Shown one piece after another: positions 35,588 to 47,160 of a DNA stretch of 64,000 nucleotides (positions within the stretch are counted from its first letter, which is position 1; each line of letters starts with the position of its first letter). A program made the translations under genes and the position numbers. Source of the stretch: Gongronella butleri (Eukaryota; Mucoromycota; Mucoromycetes; Mucorales; Cunninghamellaceae); assembly GCA_025201375.1 (NCBI GenBank), contig JAIWZP010000002.1:992001-1056000 (forward strand), in the 5' to 3' direction. Under the pieces are notes generated by a model. That model ran no database searches. It was not told the origin of the DNA and saw only the letters and a program-made list of their open reading frames with translations.

Positions 35588-36903
35588 TCAAGAGGTCAGA
35601 AGCATCGCTTTGATCGATTTTGGGGTCGAATCGTCCTTTAAGTGTTTGGACGACGATTTGAGCAGCGAAAGCAACGAATCCGGGTGCGCCTCCTCAGGGA
35701 CATTGCTTGTGGTCTGGATGAGCTTGATCGATGGCTTGACCTGGATGATAAAAAAAAAAGGGGGGGTGAGATGCGCATCAAAATGAACGAATTGGCGTTT
35801 ACCTGGACGCGTGATTGTTTGATGTAGGCGCCTTGCCTGTCCAGATGGTCGTATAATACAATGGAGATCACCATGGACTTTAGTGCGGTGGCCGTCATTT
35901 CAGTATCGCCGTTTCTAAACGCTCACGGCGCGTGAATACGCTGCTTTTTTCTTTTTCTTTTTTTTTTTTTTTGGGCTTTTTCGTTGATTTTTTTCTTTTA
36001 CCTCTTTTTCAGGTGAAGCATGCAGGCGGCCCACAAGGCGACGATGCAATCGCACGACTGTTTCTGCACATTGTGCTTTTTGACGTACGAATGGACGGTG
36101 TCGAGGATGACGGTGAGCATTGGTGTGGCGGGCGCGATGAACATGGTGATTTTATGCGCCTGGTCGTCTTCCTGCATGGCGGTGCGCAGGTCCGACGCGG
36201 CAGCGGGCGCAGCCACGCCATTTTGGCTTGGTGCGGTGGCGACGGCGGTGACGGGCGACGGATGGAAGCGGCCACCCACGAGCAAACGGCGATAATAGGC
36301 AAAATCGTTGGCCAGGTTGGGCGTGCGCATCTTCCAATAATCAAAATCGTAGGCAAAATCCAGCACCTGCGTCATCAGGCGTGTCAATCCCGGGTGTGCA
36401 TCGAAATGCGGCGCGTCGTGACATAATACAGAGAGCAATCTCGGCAAACCGTCCTCTACAAGGGCATAAAAACAAAGGGGGGGAGATCAGGCGACGTCAT
36501 GGCACATTTCGCCATGTTTGTGGCATGTTCCGCCCATCTTACGCAGTTCTTTGGAGTACGCGTGAAATGTGCGCAGCATGTCGACGGTGGGAAGCACCGT
36601 GTTCCATGCACGCTCCTCATTTTCGTGCGTGGCGTTCTCAATGGCCGTCTTGAACACATCCGACGGCGTGTAGCCTCTGAGGTTGCCTAGCAAGACCGGC
36701 GTCGGGGCCACCAATTTGCAATGTAGATCCTCGTACAAGGCCCGATCTTCTGAGGAAGGTGTGGGGTCTAGCACAAATAAAAAAAAATGAATACAATGCC
36801 CTTGCATTCATTTTTTTTTTTTTTTTTTGCTCTTACTTTCAATGTTAAAGCCCATATCCGGTATGGCCGCTTCGTGTCGGAAACTGGAGAAGAGCTGGCC
36901 CAT
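35588..36903 (-). CDS. CYRI / FAM49 family Rac1-binding actin regulator
   Basis: Homologue of CYRI (FAM49, DUF1394), which binds active Rac1 and restrains the SCAR/WAVE complex at the cell edge. Five exons (36837-36903, 36543-36767, 36002-36455, 35803-35914, 35588-35740) give 336 residues, against about 324 in animals. MG at the start allows N-myristoylation, as in animal CYRI. Matching blocks in order are FNIENPTPSSEDRALYEDL, NDFAYYRRLL, ATPMLTVILDTV, VISIVLYDHLDRQGAYIKQS and SSKHLKDDSTPKSIKAML. The paired arginines of YYRR (Arg153-Arg154) are those needed for Rac1 binding in the animal protein. A Pro/Ala-rich insert follows that motif. The family is known from animals and some early-diverging fungi, which fits the organism. 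Confidence 0.92.
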
Positions 36904-38300
36904 GTTGAGTGAGAAACAAGAACAAAATTGAACGTGACAAAATAAATGAGGGCCTTTTTTAACTTAAAAAAAAGAGAGAGAGAAAATGAGAAAGAGAACG
37001 TGTAAGGAGGCACGCTATGTTTGTAGGACAAGCAAGCTGTTTTCATGTCTCTTTTGCATCAAGTAAAATCGCCGGCCGTGTGTGCCTCATTCCTCTTGTG
37101 TGCGCGCGCACGCGGCAGGCTTCCGTTCATCCCGCCGACGGCCTGTCGTCCCCCCCTCACTTGCAGCCATCATGATGAGCAAACTTACGATAAAATCAAG
37201 GGAGCAAAACAATTGCCAACACCGGTTGGGCTTGGAAGGTTCCAGTTGGGGGGGGTGTAAACAAAAGCGTGCGTAAAAAAGGACCGACGTGTCGCAAAAA
37301 AGAGTGAAAAGGCTGTGTTGGATGTGTGAAGCGAAAAGCAAGCAATATCACGCAGCGTGAGAATCAAGAAGAGCAAAAAAGAGAGAGGCAAATAAGCAAA
37401 AAAGAAGAAGAAAAAAAGAAAACAAAACAGTGACAATTAAAAAAAATTGAGATAAAGGGAAAGAAAAAAAAAAAGAGGGAAAAAGAAGAAGAAAAAAAAA
37501 CGAGGAACAAAAAAGAAAAGGAGATGCGAGAATTGGCTTTGTGTGACGTAGCTGGTGGCACCACCATACGCATGAAAATGCTCTTTGCGATCTGTTTATT
37601 TTTCGCTTTCTGAGCCATTGTGCGTAAAAAGACCGCCCATTGGCGCGGAACATGCAGCCATTTCGACGTGTTGTCGATCATGAATGCCAACGTAAGCAAC
37701 ACTCTGCAAAAAAAAAAAAAACAGCAACACAATCGTCATCCTGTGCATCAAGGAGAAACGACAAGGGGAAGCCCCCCCTTGAGTAAACAAAGCGAGGGGT
37801 TGTTCTCAAATGCATCATCTTGCATCCATGGGCCCATTTTTACTGTTTTTGACGCGTCGCTGTCTGTCTGTTCTCCTCTTTTTCTTCTTTGCTTTAGTGT
37901 TTTGGCACTTTTTGGCACAACATTCGTTCCAGCCACGCATAAATCATAAAGGAAAAGAAAGGCACTCACGCCGTTGCTGCGCAGCGATGGTGAGCGATGG
38001 ATGCCCAAGAATTGGGTGCGGTAAGACCAATGGACGTGCTTGTTCCAGCGCAATGGGGGCCATTTTCCCATTTTCTGCCCCAACTTTGGACTGCCCAAAT
38101 GCCGGGGCACGCCCATGCGGTTTTGCCATGATTTTTATTGGGGCGACTGTGCCAGAATTTCATCTTGTTGTGTCAAAGACGGCTGAGTTTTAACTGTGCT
38201 GACTGATTCGCGCCCTATTTTGGGGTCCAAAAAATGTTGCTGTGCCTTGGTTTTTGCCCTTTTTTTCTTTTCCTCCACGTCTCTCGTCTTTTTTTTTATC
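36904..38300. other. Gene-free region
   Basis: No gene is supported. A C/T-rich stretch precedes 38301, and A-rich and G-rich runs lie at 37370-37510. The 12-base palindrome GTGCGCGCGCAC lies near 37099. Frames such as 37810-38193 show no family features. Confidence 0.5.
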
Positions 38301-38857
38301 ATGTCGGTCTACACGTCCAGGGCTTTTCAAGCATACCAGCTTTTTGCGGCCAACACCAATGTGGGCAAAACCATCTTTGCCACTGGTTTGTGTCGCGCTG
38401 CTGCCTTGATGGCGGCCAACAACAACCACGACGTCCATTACCTCAAGCCTGTTCAGACGGGCTTCCCTGTTGACAGCGACGAGAGGTACAAAATTTTTTA
38501 AAAAAAAAAAAAAGAGGCGCGGATCCCGCATTTTTAACGCAATTCTTTGCAAATAGACACGTGAAAACGTTCAATTCCCCTCTGCTTCGCACACACACCG
38601 AGTTTGCGTACCCAGACCCCGTCAGCCCTCACATTGCCACGGACAAGGTAGCTAAAAATTGGCAGAAAAAGAAGAAAAATGCACATTGACACCTTTTTTC
38701 TTGTTTTTTTGTTTTTTTTTCCTAGCCGCCCACGGACAGAGAGGTGCTTGACAAGACCAAGCAGCACATTCTCAATGCAATTGAGCAGTCCAAGGACAAG
38801 GCTGGCGCTTATTACTTTCTCGAGACGGCCGGTGGCATCCACAGCCCTGTGATGTCT

Positions 38858-38902
<45 letters not shown>

Positions 38903-41067
38903 TGGCAGCCATTGGACCGCGTTTTGCTCATTTTTGACCCCTCCCCTCTTCCGCTTTTTTTTTTTCTAGGCACATCGCAAGCTGATTTCTATCGTGCACT
39001 GCGTCTTCCGACGGTGCTTGTTGGCGACAGCAACTTGGGCGGCATTTCAACGACGCTGACGTCGTTTGAGTCGCTGCACGTGCGCGGGTACGACGTGCCC
39101 AGCGTGCTCTTGTTCGACAATGACCGATACAAGAACCACGAGCTGATTGCGACGCGGATGGGTCAATACCATACGCCTGTGCGCGTGGCGTGCGTGCCGG
39201 CGCCGCCTTCACCGCTTGAGGATCCCGTGGCGGACCAAGAAGCCATGCGCAAGTACTATGCGCAGCTGGACGAGTATCTGTTGCCAATGATGCAATTCCT
39301 CGACAAGGATCACCATGCGCGATTTGACCGCCTGGACGAGATGGCAGAAAAGGCGAGCAACAAGTTTTGGTGGCCTTTTACGCAGCACAGCCTCGTGAAA
39401 AAGGTGACGGTCATGGACTCTGCGCACCAAGACCGATTTGTCACGTATGACAAGGAGACGCAAAGCAAAAAGGACATGGTGGACAGCTGCGCGAGCTGGT
39501 GGACGCAAGGTTTGGGCCACGGCAATGCGGAATTGACGCTTTCGGCGGCGTACGCGGCCGGTCGCTATGGTCACGTGATGTTCCCCGAAAGTTGCAATGA
39601 GCCTGCGCTTGCACTTGCCGAAAAAGTGCTTGACAAGGACACGTGGGCGCAGCGCGTCTTTTTCTCGGACAATGGCAGCACGGCCATGGAAGTCGCGCTC
39701 AAGATGGCGATGGGATCGGCGGCCAAGCGATACGGATGGGAGCAGAAGCAGCCGATCACGGTACTTGGCGTCGACGGCAGTTACCACGGCGACACCATTG
39801 GCGCCATGGATGCCTGCTCGCCCAACGTGTACAACGATCAGGTCCAGTGGTACCAGCCGCGCGGCCATTGGCTGCAGCCGCCCACTGTCCACATCGCCAA
39901 GGGCAAACCCTACGTGCAATTGCCCTCCACCATGGTCGATGGCAATACCGAGCGAATTGACTACGATTCCGTGTCGTCCATCTATGCCGTCGACCAGCTC
40001 GGCAATCAGCGCGATAGCGCCCTCGCCGACATTTACAAAAAGCACATTGAGCAGCAATTGGTGCAACTGCGCGGCCGTAACGTCGGTGCCGTCCTCATGG
40101 AACCGCTCCTCATGGGCGCAGGCGGCATGATCTTTGTCGACCCGCTCTTCCAGCGCGTCGTCGTCGACACCATCCGCGAACAGGGCAAGGACCTGCTCGG
40201 CTACACCACACAGCAAGGACAAAATGATGCCGGCTGGCAAGGCGTCCCCATTGTCTTTGACGAGGTGTTTGCCGGCTGGTACCGCCTTGGCCGCCGCTCC
40301 GCCGCGGATTATCTGGGTGTGGTAGGGCCTGAAGATAGAAAATAGAAATGAAAGAGAGAGAGAAAGGGGAATCATGGGCTCATTTCTCATTTTTCTCTTT
40401 TAAACAGTACCCTGACATTGTCGCTTATGCCAAGACGCTGACTGGTGGTCTGCTGCCGTTGGCATTGACGGTCACCAAGGAAGAGTTGTTCAAGACATTC
40501 CTTTCTGAGCAAAAGCCAGATTGTCTGCTCCACGGCCACTCGTACACAGCACACCCCATGGGCTCCAACGTTGCAAAGACCACCATTGACATCCTCGATT
40601 CGCTCGCCAAGCCGGCCGGTGTCTGGGAAACCAACTATCACCAACCTTGGAAGAAGCACGACGGCGGCAACATGTTCTCCATGTGGAACTGGGAAACCGT
40701 TCAGGAATTGTCACACCTCCCCAACGTCGATAGTGTCATGACACTCGGCTCCGTTTTGGCCGTCACACTAAAGGATGATCAGACATCGGGTAAGATTCAA
40801 AAAAAAAAAAAAAAATGAGGGAAAACAGCGAAATGTAGTTACTCACCCCTGTTTTCTTTTTTTTATGAACCAGGCTATGGCTCGACCGTGTCAGCTTCGA
40901 TCATCCAGCAGCTGCGCCACGGCCAATTCCTCGACAATGCCGGTGTCAATGTCAACTTGTTTGCGCGACCCCTAGGCAACGTCATTTATCTCATGACGTC
41001 GCAGATTACGACGCCCGACGAGGTCGCTGTGTGCGAACGTATCTTGCTCTCTGCCCTGAAAAATTAG
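38301..41067 (+). CDS. Bifunctional dethiobiotin synthetase / DAPA aminotransferase (BIO3-BIO1 type)
   Basis: Performs two consecutive steps of biotin synthesis: amination of KAPA to DAPA by a PLP enzyme, then ATP-dependent ring closure to dethiobiotin. Exons 38301-38485, 38557-38647, 38726-38858, 38970-40321, 40408-40789 and 40874-41067 give 778 residues. The synthetase half (about 1-290) has the P-loop AANTNVGKT and YLKPVQTGFP. The aminotransferase half has FWWPFTQHS, FSDNGSTAMEVALKMA, DGSYHGDTIGAMD, VPIVFDEVFAGWYRLGR and the PLP lysine in YAKTLTGG (about Lys596). The fused order matches plant BIO3-BIO1 and fungal bifunctional enzymes. The P-loop begins A-A-N instead of the usual G-T-D. It may act in mitochondria, though no clear presequence is visible. 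Confidence 0.95.
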
Positions 41068-42517
41068 ATTGCCGTGTATTTAATGCTAGTTGTAAAATTA
41101 TTCATTTATAAAATGGCCAATGCCCACGCTTCCTCTATATTCTGCAAAGCGAACAGTTTGAATTCCCCCTGCAATTCGCACGAGACAGACTTGTACGTTA
41201 ACTCTGCTCTCATCTATCGCAACGTGAAGCAAATAGGCTCAAGAATAAATCACAAAAAAAGGATTTTCATCATTTTCGCATTTTAGGCATGACTTTGTAG
41301 TTTGATCCGCAAGTTTTTTTTCGAGCATCCCGGACAGAGTCAGGCAAGGGACACCACTGGGCTACTTACAACAGTACACTGGTAGCGCGGAAAGTAAAAA
41401 CGCTACCTTCGTTCAACTTATTTTCCCAAATTTCCAGGCTCACTGTGCAGCCATTGCTGGATTCGCACAGCCGCTCTACACCAAAAATGCAACTTCTGAA
41501 TGTGGCCAGCGTGGAGATTGAGCCAGTCCCCGCAGAGAACAAAGCGAAAAGGCAAAATTTGACATTCATCGCGTTTCGCTCACCAACCACCGAGAATTGC
41601 CGCTCAGGAGAAAGTCCAATAGCATCAACGCAAAATGTACAGCGAAAAAGCTGCGGACAGCGTGGTGCTCCGCCGAGAAACGGGCCAACTTGCCAATCAC
41701 GCCAATCCCATTGACAATGTTTTCTTTTTTTGTCAACCGCTGAGAATTTCTACTCAAGAGTAAACCCATGAGATTTAGCGCACATTGCACAACAAAAAAA
41801 GCTGCACAAAGAGGGCTTGTTGCGCCAACCGGTGAGCTTGCAGTAACAATACAGGAAAGCAAAATACCAAAAGGCAACAATACCTCCTCAAATTTGATTA
41901 ATTGTGTTTTGAGTAAAGGTCAAATTCTGCGTTCTATCGACTTATGGTCTCCTGAACAGTTTCTCAAAGAGACCTAAACCCGAAACTTGATCAAAGGCCT
42001 TTGATAACCGTGAGAGTCATATGGCTCAATTTTGACGGAAGATCAGCTAGATGTAACGGCAGTAATCCCAAATTGGCCACGGTTTGGTATTTTGGGCATC
42101 ATCGCATAATGTGGCCTGGGTGGATCTAAACTGAAATGTGACGCTACGTGCTTTTTTCACATTTTAGTCGCATGCTGACCGATGAAAACGTGAATTAATC
42201 AAGTGGGTGCCGAGAAAATCGCACATGTGGTGCATACATCCTATTTTTTTTTTTTTTTACGTGTTGTTGACGTTACCGTCACAAACATCGACCAAGAAGG
42301 TAAGATGCACTGCAGAAAAGCTTTAATTGCTACTCGTGGGCCAAATCACAAATGCTTTGGTCAAATATAACGGATATGAATGCATAAAAAGGGATCTGCA
42401 ATATATTTTTGCATCCAATTGTAGCTACATTGGACGGATGATTTATTGCCCATTAAATCATGAAAAAAAAGACAAAGACGTACACATTGTGACACTGGAG
42501 TATGGCATGATGATTCA
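41068..42517. other. Gene-free region with weak tandem repeat
   Basis: No gene is supported. Two degenerate units starting near 41583 and 41736 share 'caaccnccgagaattnc', 'caggagaaa' and 'aaaaaagctgc', spaced about 150 bases. A T-run lies at 42244. Confidence 0.5.
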
Positions 42518-43040
42518 TTGGATAGGCCTGGTACATTGTATGTAGCGCTGGATTCGATGAGCATTTCGTGGGCGTCGATGAGCGCTTTGGTGGGTGTCCT
42601 GCTCGTGTTGCTCTTGGGGCAAATCGTGCTGGCCCGGTACCTCCTGCTGGTGGTGGTGGTCCTGGTCTTGAGGTTGGTCCTGATTGTCCTGTGTTTGCTG
42701 CTCGCCGGCTTGGCCCTCATGCTGCGACTCGTCGGCATGGCGCTGCTGTTCCTGACATCGAAGAGCCTGCGCATTTCGGCCGCGGTGGAGGCGACGATGC
42801 TCAACGTTCATTGTCGGTAATGGCACATGATGGCTTTGGGCCCATGACAGCCTCGCACGTTGGGGTACACAATACCGTGATCGTTGGCCATGTGATAGTC
42901 ATAGGCGTTCATCGAGTGTAACTCGGTATGGTAATCAGGAATAGCGCAAACAAGGTGACGTGCTACATTGCGAAAAAGGCGTCAAGGCAAAAAAAAAACT
43001 CCACGTGTGTATTTTCATTTTTACCCGGTGATTCACCACG
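42518..43040 (-). pseudogene. Decayed 3' end of a zinc-finger/LAGLIDADG-like gene
   Basis: The minus strand matches the last intron and last exon of the intact gene at 50903-53463: the donor context GG-GTAAAAATG, the intron phrase ACACACGTGG, then residues LHSMNAYDYHMANDH in place of VHSMTAYDGHMAREH. A Gln/His-rich tail (QQEVPGQHDLPQEQHEQD) follows. The cysteine half of the finger is out of frame and a stop interrupts it, and nothing upstream of the last intron is recognisable. It is a fragment left by duplication or deletion. Confidence 0.65.
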
Positions 43041-43162
43041 ATATGATTAATTACTGTAAATAAAATATTTACTTTTGTTTATTTTGTTGTTATAATGTTA
43101 TCTTTTAACCAGTTTTATATAGGTTTATATAGTGCCCATATAAATCAATATTTATATCAACA

Positions 43163-43534
43163 CTAAGGTGTAATGCATCCATCCATTGTTTTGAAGGAAG
43201 ACCAGCCATACTTGTTGATATCCCCCAAAGCTACAATTGGTTGAAATCTATCATTTCCGTTCCAGCATGACTTCGCATTATAATCGCCACCACAATTAGC
43301 ATCTGGATAGACATAACCAGCAATATGGGCACCATTTGTATTGACATATTTAAATTTGTCATTCCATTCTGGTGGAAAATTGTAGCATCTACTGATCCGA
43401 GGTGACTGCCTGTCTGTTGTATAACACCAATCATTTGAATTGCCATCTCTTGAAAAGCATAACTTTTCACAGTGCAAACCATTAATGAACAGAATGATTA
43501 AAAGGCATATATTCTTGATAGACAAGGTATTCAT
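43163..43534 (-). CDS. Small secreted cysteine-rich protein, possible beta/gamma-crystallin-like fold
   Basis: Single exon, 123 residues, with a signal peptide (about 1-21: IKNICLLIILFINGL). The mature part has seven cysteines (22, 26, 37, 50, 81, 90, 120), suggesting disulfides with one left over. The pattern CYNFPPEWNDKFKYVNTNG ... GYVYPDANCGG ... LGDINKYGWSSFKT resembles beta/gamma-crystallin-like secreted proteins, where Gly-rich turns precede an N-D/K-x-x-SS strand. This is my reading of the pattern and has not been tested by alignment. The coding region is clearly more AT-rich than every other gene here, which suggests transfer or fast evolution. It lies next to mobile DNA. It could be an effector-like or antimicrobial protein. 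Confidence 0.6.
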   Translation of the reverse strand: MNTLSIKNICLLIILFINGLHCEKLCFSRDGNSNDWCYTTDRQSPRISRCYNFPPEWNDKFKYVNTNGAHIAGYVYPDANCGGDYNAKSCWNGNDRFQPIVALGDINKYGWSSFKTMDGCITP

Positions 43535-43638
43535 ATTCTAAACTGGTAATCCCTGTAGAAGTAAGAGTGAGAAAGAAAAAGAAAAAGAAAAGAAAAAAGG
43601 CGCCGTTCCCCTCGAATTTATGATGTGACAAATAAAGT

Positions 43639-43998
43639 AACGCATGGTGTAACGATATATGAAACCCACCATTGGGACGCAGTTGAAATTGACGTCGCGC
43701 AAGTCTTGCATACGATGCCATTTATCCGCCCTGTTAGCATCATGAAATAAGTGACTTATGCAAAATTTGCTCCGCAGAGATGCAACGAGGGGCTTGGTGC
43801 TACCTTCGCAATGGCTTTAACGCATGGTGTAACGATATATGAAACCCACCATTGGGATGCAGCTGAAATTGACATCGCGCAAGTCTTGCATACGATGCCA
43901 TTTATCCGCCCTGTTGGCATCATGAAATAAGTGACTTATGCAAAATTTGCTCCGCAGAGATGCAACGAGGGGCTTGGTGCTACCTTCGCGATGGCTTT
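43639..43998. repeat. Exact 180-bp tandem duplication
   Basis: Two adjacent copies (43639-43818 and 43819-43998) start with 'aacgcatggtgtaacgatat' and differ at only about five positions, all transitions. The copy is a multiple of three but contains no gene that I can identify. The high identity shows a recent event. Confidence 0.9.
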
Positions 43999-44515
43999 AT
44001 AAAAAAAAATTGAAAGAATTGGAAGAAAATAAAGAAACGCCGTAAAAATGTATCTGTGGGTGATTTGGACGCCAATTTCCTCTCTAGCAACAACACACGA
44101 GGAATATAATGTAACGGCCAAACGTAGTGCTTGTCTTACGTAAAGCACGAGAGGACTGCCGGTCAATCCTCCACCAAGCTACCCTAAATTTGACACAGAG
44201 GTCCGTATTTGTGAACGCGACAAACCTACACAGCAATTTCATGTCGTCGTTGCTTGTCTCAAGAAAAAAATTAAAAAAGACCATGGTGCCAAAAGCCTTG
44301 TTCGACAAAAATCGGGCCAATGGTAGGCACGCGCACGCTAATCACTGATGCGTGACCCCCAATCAGGTCCTGTTTTTCGCATGCCCTTAAAAAAACGCAC
44401 ACAGGCACCACAAAATGAAACCGTGACGCGGTTCAGATGGTTTTTATTTTACACTGTCGTTCCGAGGTTCGACTGCGTCTCTCATGAAAATGGGTGGCGT
44501 GCCTACAGTACTATA
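43999..44515. other. Left flank of the transposon
   Basis: No gene is supported. The last two bases (44514-44515, TA) are the presumed left copy of the target-site duplication. Confidence 0.5.
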
Positions 44516-44690
44516 CTGGGTTTGTCCATTTAGTTGGCGTGTATCATTATTTTTTTTGCACGCAAATTAAAATTGTTCACGCGCAAAGCAAATTGAGCAC
44601 GCGCAAAGTGGATTTGAGGTGCACGCAGATTGGTGGTGTGGGGCGCGCAGATTGGTGGTGTGGTGCACGCAGATTTGAGTGTGGTGCGCG
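44516..44690. repeat. Left terminal inverted repeat with subterminal 22-bp repeats
   Basis: 175 bases pairing with 49721-49874. The inner part contains two related words (cacgcgcaaag twice) and three copies of a 22-base unit, GCACGCAGATTGGTGGTGTG and variants. Repeats like this near element ends usually bind the transposase. The left end has one unit more than the right. Confidence 0.9.
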
Positions 44691-44807
44691 TAAAAAAAAA
44701 AGGCACATTGGTCGTAGTCTAATTGGTCCACTCAATCATTGCCTGAAGACATATCATAATAATTTCCGTGCCCACCCAACCTCCCTTTTTTTTTTTTTTT
44801 ACTTTTT

Positions 44808-46258
44808 TATAGTTTCTTTTCGCGATTAATGCAGCGGTCAAAGAAGGAGACCGAGTGTCGGATCCACCCGCAGCAATCGTCAGGCGTCACAAGTCTCGTC
44901 GACTCTAAAATGCGAGGAGTCAGAGAGTCACTGTCCGTCAATTGCGACCGACGGACCCCAGCCTTGACCTTCGACCAAAGTTCCTCAATTGGATTGAGGA
45001 ACGGGGATCAAGGAGGCAAGTACAAGGCCTTGTACCCACGAGATTCCACAAGTTCGGCTATCACTGGTGACTTGTGAATTGGAGCGTTATCCATCACCAA
45101 ATAACGACCCTTCATTTGGCGGGAGTCCAGGACGTCCATGACCCTGTTGATGAAGGCCAAGTAGTCCTCGGTCCGTGTTCCCACAACGCCTTTCACCTTC
45201 TTGCCATTCTTGATACTCACACACACGGTCGGCTTCCGCAGTTTCAGTGCGATCACTCCCAGCTCGCAAATTGTGCCCATAATCGTAATATTCACCCCCT
45301 TTTGAGTGGGGATGACAGCTTTCGCGGGCATGCCGATTCTGGACCACCCAAATCCACGGCGAACATACAGGTTGAAGCCACACTCGTCAAGGAAGACGCA
45401 ATTGGTGAGGTAGTCGAGGTCGGCCAGGTCACGCCAGGCCATCATCTTCTCGTAGCGCAGCTCGATGATGCGCTCCGAGTTGCGCGCGGCCGGCAGCTTC
45501 TCCAGCTTCTTGAGAGTCACACGGCAGTGCTTGACAACGTGATTGCGCAAACCTGAGATAGTGATGTCAAGTTCAAACACGCGCTTGAGCTCGTCACGCG
45601 CTTCTGCAAGCGTGATGACGCTATTGTTGTCCCACAATTCGACGAGGAACGCGGTGTGGGTCTCGAAGAGCTTGCGGTTGCCACCTCGCCCATGGCCAGC
45701 ACGAGACAGCGGAAGGCGCCCCTCGGCATCGTCCCTGTACCGTTTCACATACGACTGCGCCGTTCGAATGTTGATTCCAACAGCCAAACCGGCGTCTTTG
45801 GCCGTCATTCCTAACAATAATAATCGAATGAGCTTTTTTTTTTGCCTTTTCTCTGCGCATACCTCTCTCGATGACCAAGTTGATGAGCGATTGAACCTGC
45901 TCCGGGGTGTATTTGCGATACGATCCGCGCTTTGAAGTGGCTGGGTGACCTCGGCTTGTCCAGGGGCTGTTTCTTCTATTTTAACTTCAGGCATTGCGGG
46001 CCTGATGTATGACCCCTGGTAGTCATCAAGGGTCATGATGGTCCCGTCTTCTTGAGCCCTCCAGTCGCGTTCAATTACGTTGAAATAGTTTAATTGATCG
46101 GCCGGCGTGGCCTCAATATCCATTTCGACGTCTTCTTGAAATGGTGCGTCGATGAACAACGAAATCATGTCTTCTACATCTTCGGCCACGGAGGAGGAGG
46201 AGCCACTGTCATCATTCAGCACTCTATAGAGCCCCCAGGTAATATTGTCGTTGGACAT
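44808..46258 (-). pseudogene. Tc1/mariner-like DDE transposase, broken
   Basis: Cut-and-paste transposase of the element. An acidic N-terminal region (MSNDNITWGLYRVLNDDSG) is followed by a helix-turn-helix (YTPEQVQSLINLVIERGMTA, then KDAGLAVGINIRTAQSYVKRY) split by an intron at 45811-45862. The catalytic domain has Asp1 in FLDECGFNLYVRR, Asp2 in YLVMDNAPIHKS and Glu in PFLNPIEELW. Two lesions are visible. The acidic N-terminal region and the helix-turn-helix lie in different frames, so a frame change occurred upstream of about 45950. A TGA at 45008-45010 replaces the Tyr of the usual LPPYSP motif, just before the catalytic Glu. The frame continues beyond the stop to 44808 with good similarity (EELWSKVKAGVRR), so the stop is recent. 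Confidence 0.85.
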
Positions 46259-46531
46259 GTCAAAAAAGCTAAAAAAAAAAAAAAATGCAAGAAAATGCAA
46301 AAAAAAAAAACGAGCCTATTTGTACCGCGTCGTGTCTTGAGCGGATGTTCCTTTTGCAGTAGGTGGCACACTGTCGTACGTACACAAACAAGAATTATCA
46401 TGTCAAGAACGAAGAACTTGTTTTTTGTGACACTTGTATGGGAGCCCGCTCCATGACATGCTATTGACATTATTTTATCCGTGCTTTTTTTTCATCTGTG
46501 CCTTTTCTGCACTTTTTTATTAGAAGCTATA

Positions 46532-47070
46532 ATGTTCCAAGGCATTTTCCGATCGCAAAAAGCGCACCGTCGCTTAAAACGAAGCGAATTCGATTTTATG
46601 GATATCGACACGCAGCTAGAAGAAGCACAAGGCACCAACTTCTTCAGAATGTCGGATTGGGAGATGCGGGATCGCTTGTGGTGTCAAATACGTCTACCGT
46701 GGGCGATTTATCCTTGACACAAAGCCATACCGAGGAGTACATGGCCCCACTAGCTCCGGCTGTACCCATAGAGTGCGACTTGACAATGCCAGATGCGCCA
46801 GTGGTGAATATGTCAATGCTGGAAGTCCCTGCACCGCGGCGGTCCGGCAGAAAGCAGATATGCGTAGAGAAAAAGCTTCGCGTAATCAAGGAGTATGTTT
46901 ACGGCGGCCCTGATGGGCCCACGCAGCGCCAGATGGTCGAACGACTTCGTGGTATTTCTCAAACAACCATTCACAAATATGCGGCGTTCCACCGCAAAGA
47001 TGCTGCTCTAAATTGGGTGAAAGTGAAAATGAAGGATCCCGAGCTGTATACTCTTTTGCAAATAAAATAA
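46532..47070 (+). CDS. Helix-turn-helix protein of the transposon, no catalytic domain
   Basis: Divergent from the transposase gene, with starts about 270 bases apart, so they may share a promoter. The C-terminal part (46840-47070) encodes a helix-turn-helix of the kind found at the N terminus of Tc1-type transposases (EKKLRVIKEYVYGGPDGP, TQRQMVERLRGISQTTIHKY). It then ends at LLQIK with no DDE domain. The upstream part has an acidic segment in one frame (MFQGIFRSQ, EFDFMDIDTQLEEAQGTN) and continues in another (VSNTSTVGDLSLTQ), so either a small intron or a frameshift lies near 46660-46700. ATG 46532 is a best guess; a later in-frame start at 46741 would give only the HTH region. It may be a regulator or a DNA-binding helper. 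Confidence 0.5.
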
Positions 47071-47160
47071 ACGTTGTTTCCTTGAAGATATAAAAATCGC
47101 TCGTTTGCGACGGCACGTATCTATGTGGCAAAAAGGAAGAAGTCGCAGTTGGGAAAAAAA

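Noticed and set aside
39209..40390. 393-codon minus-strand frame across the biotin gene
   Set aside because: Antisense shadow; the plus strand has a complete recognised protein.
46498..46531. Earlier ATG for the transposon helix-turn-helix gene
   Set aside because: It gives a hydrophobic, basic N terminus without resemblance to the acidic start seen in the transposase; kept only as an alternative.
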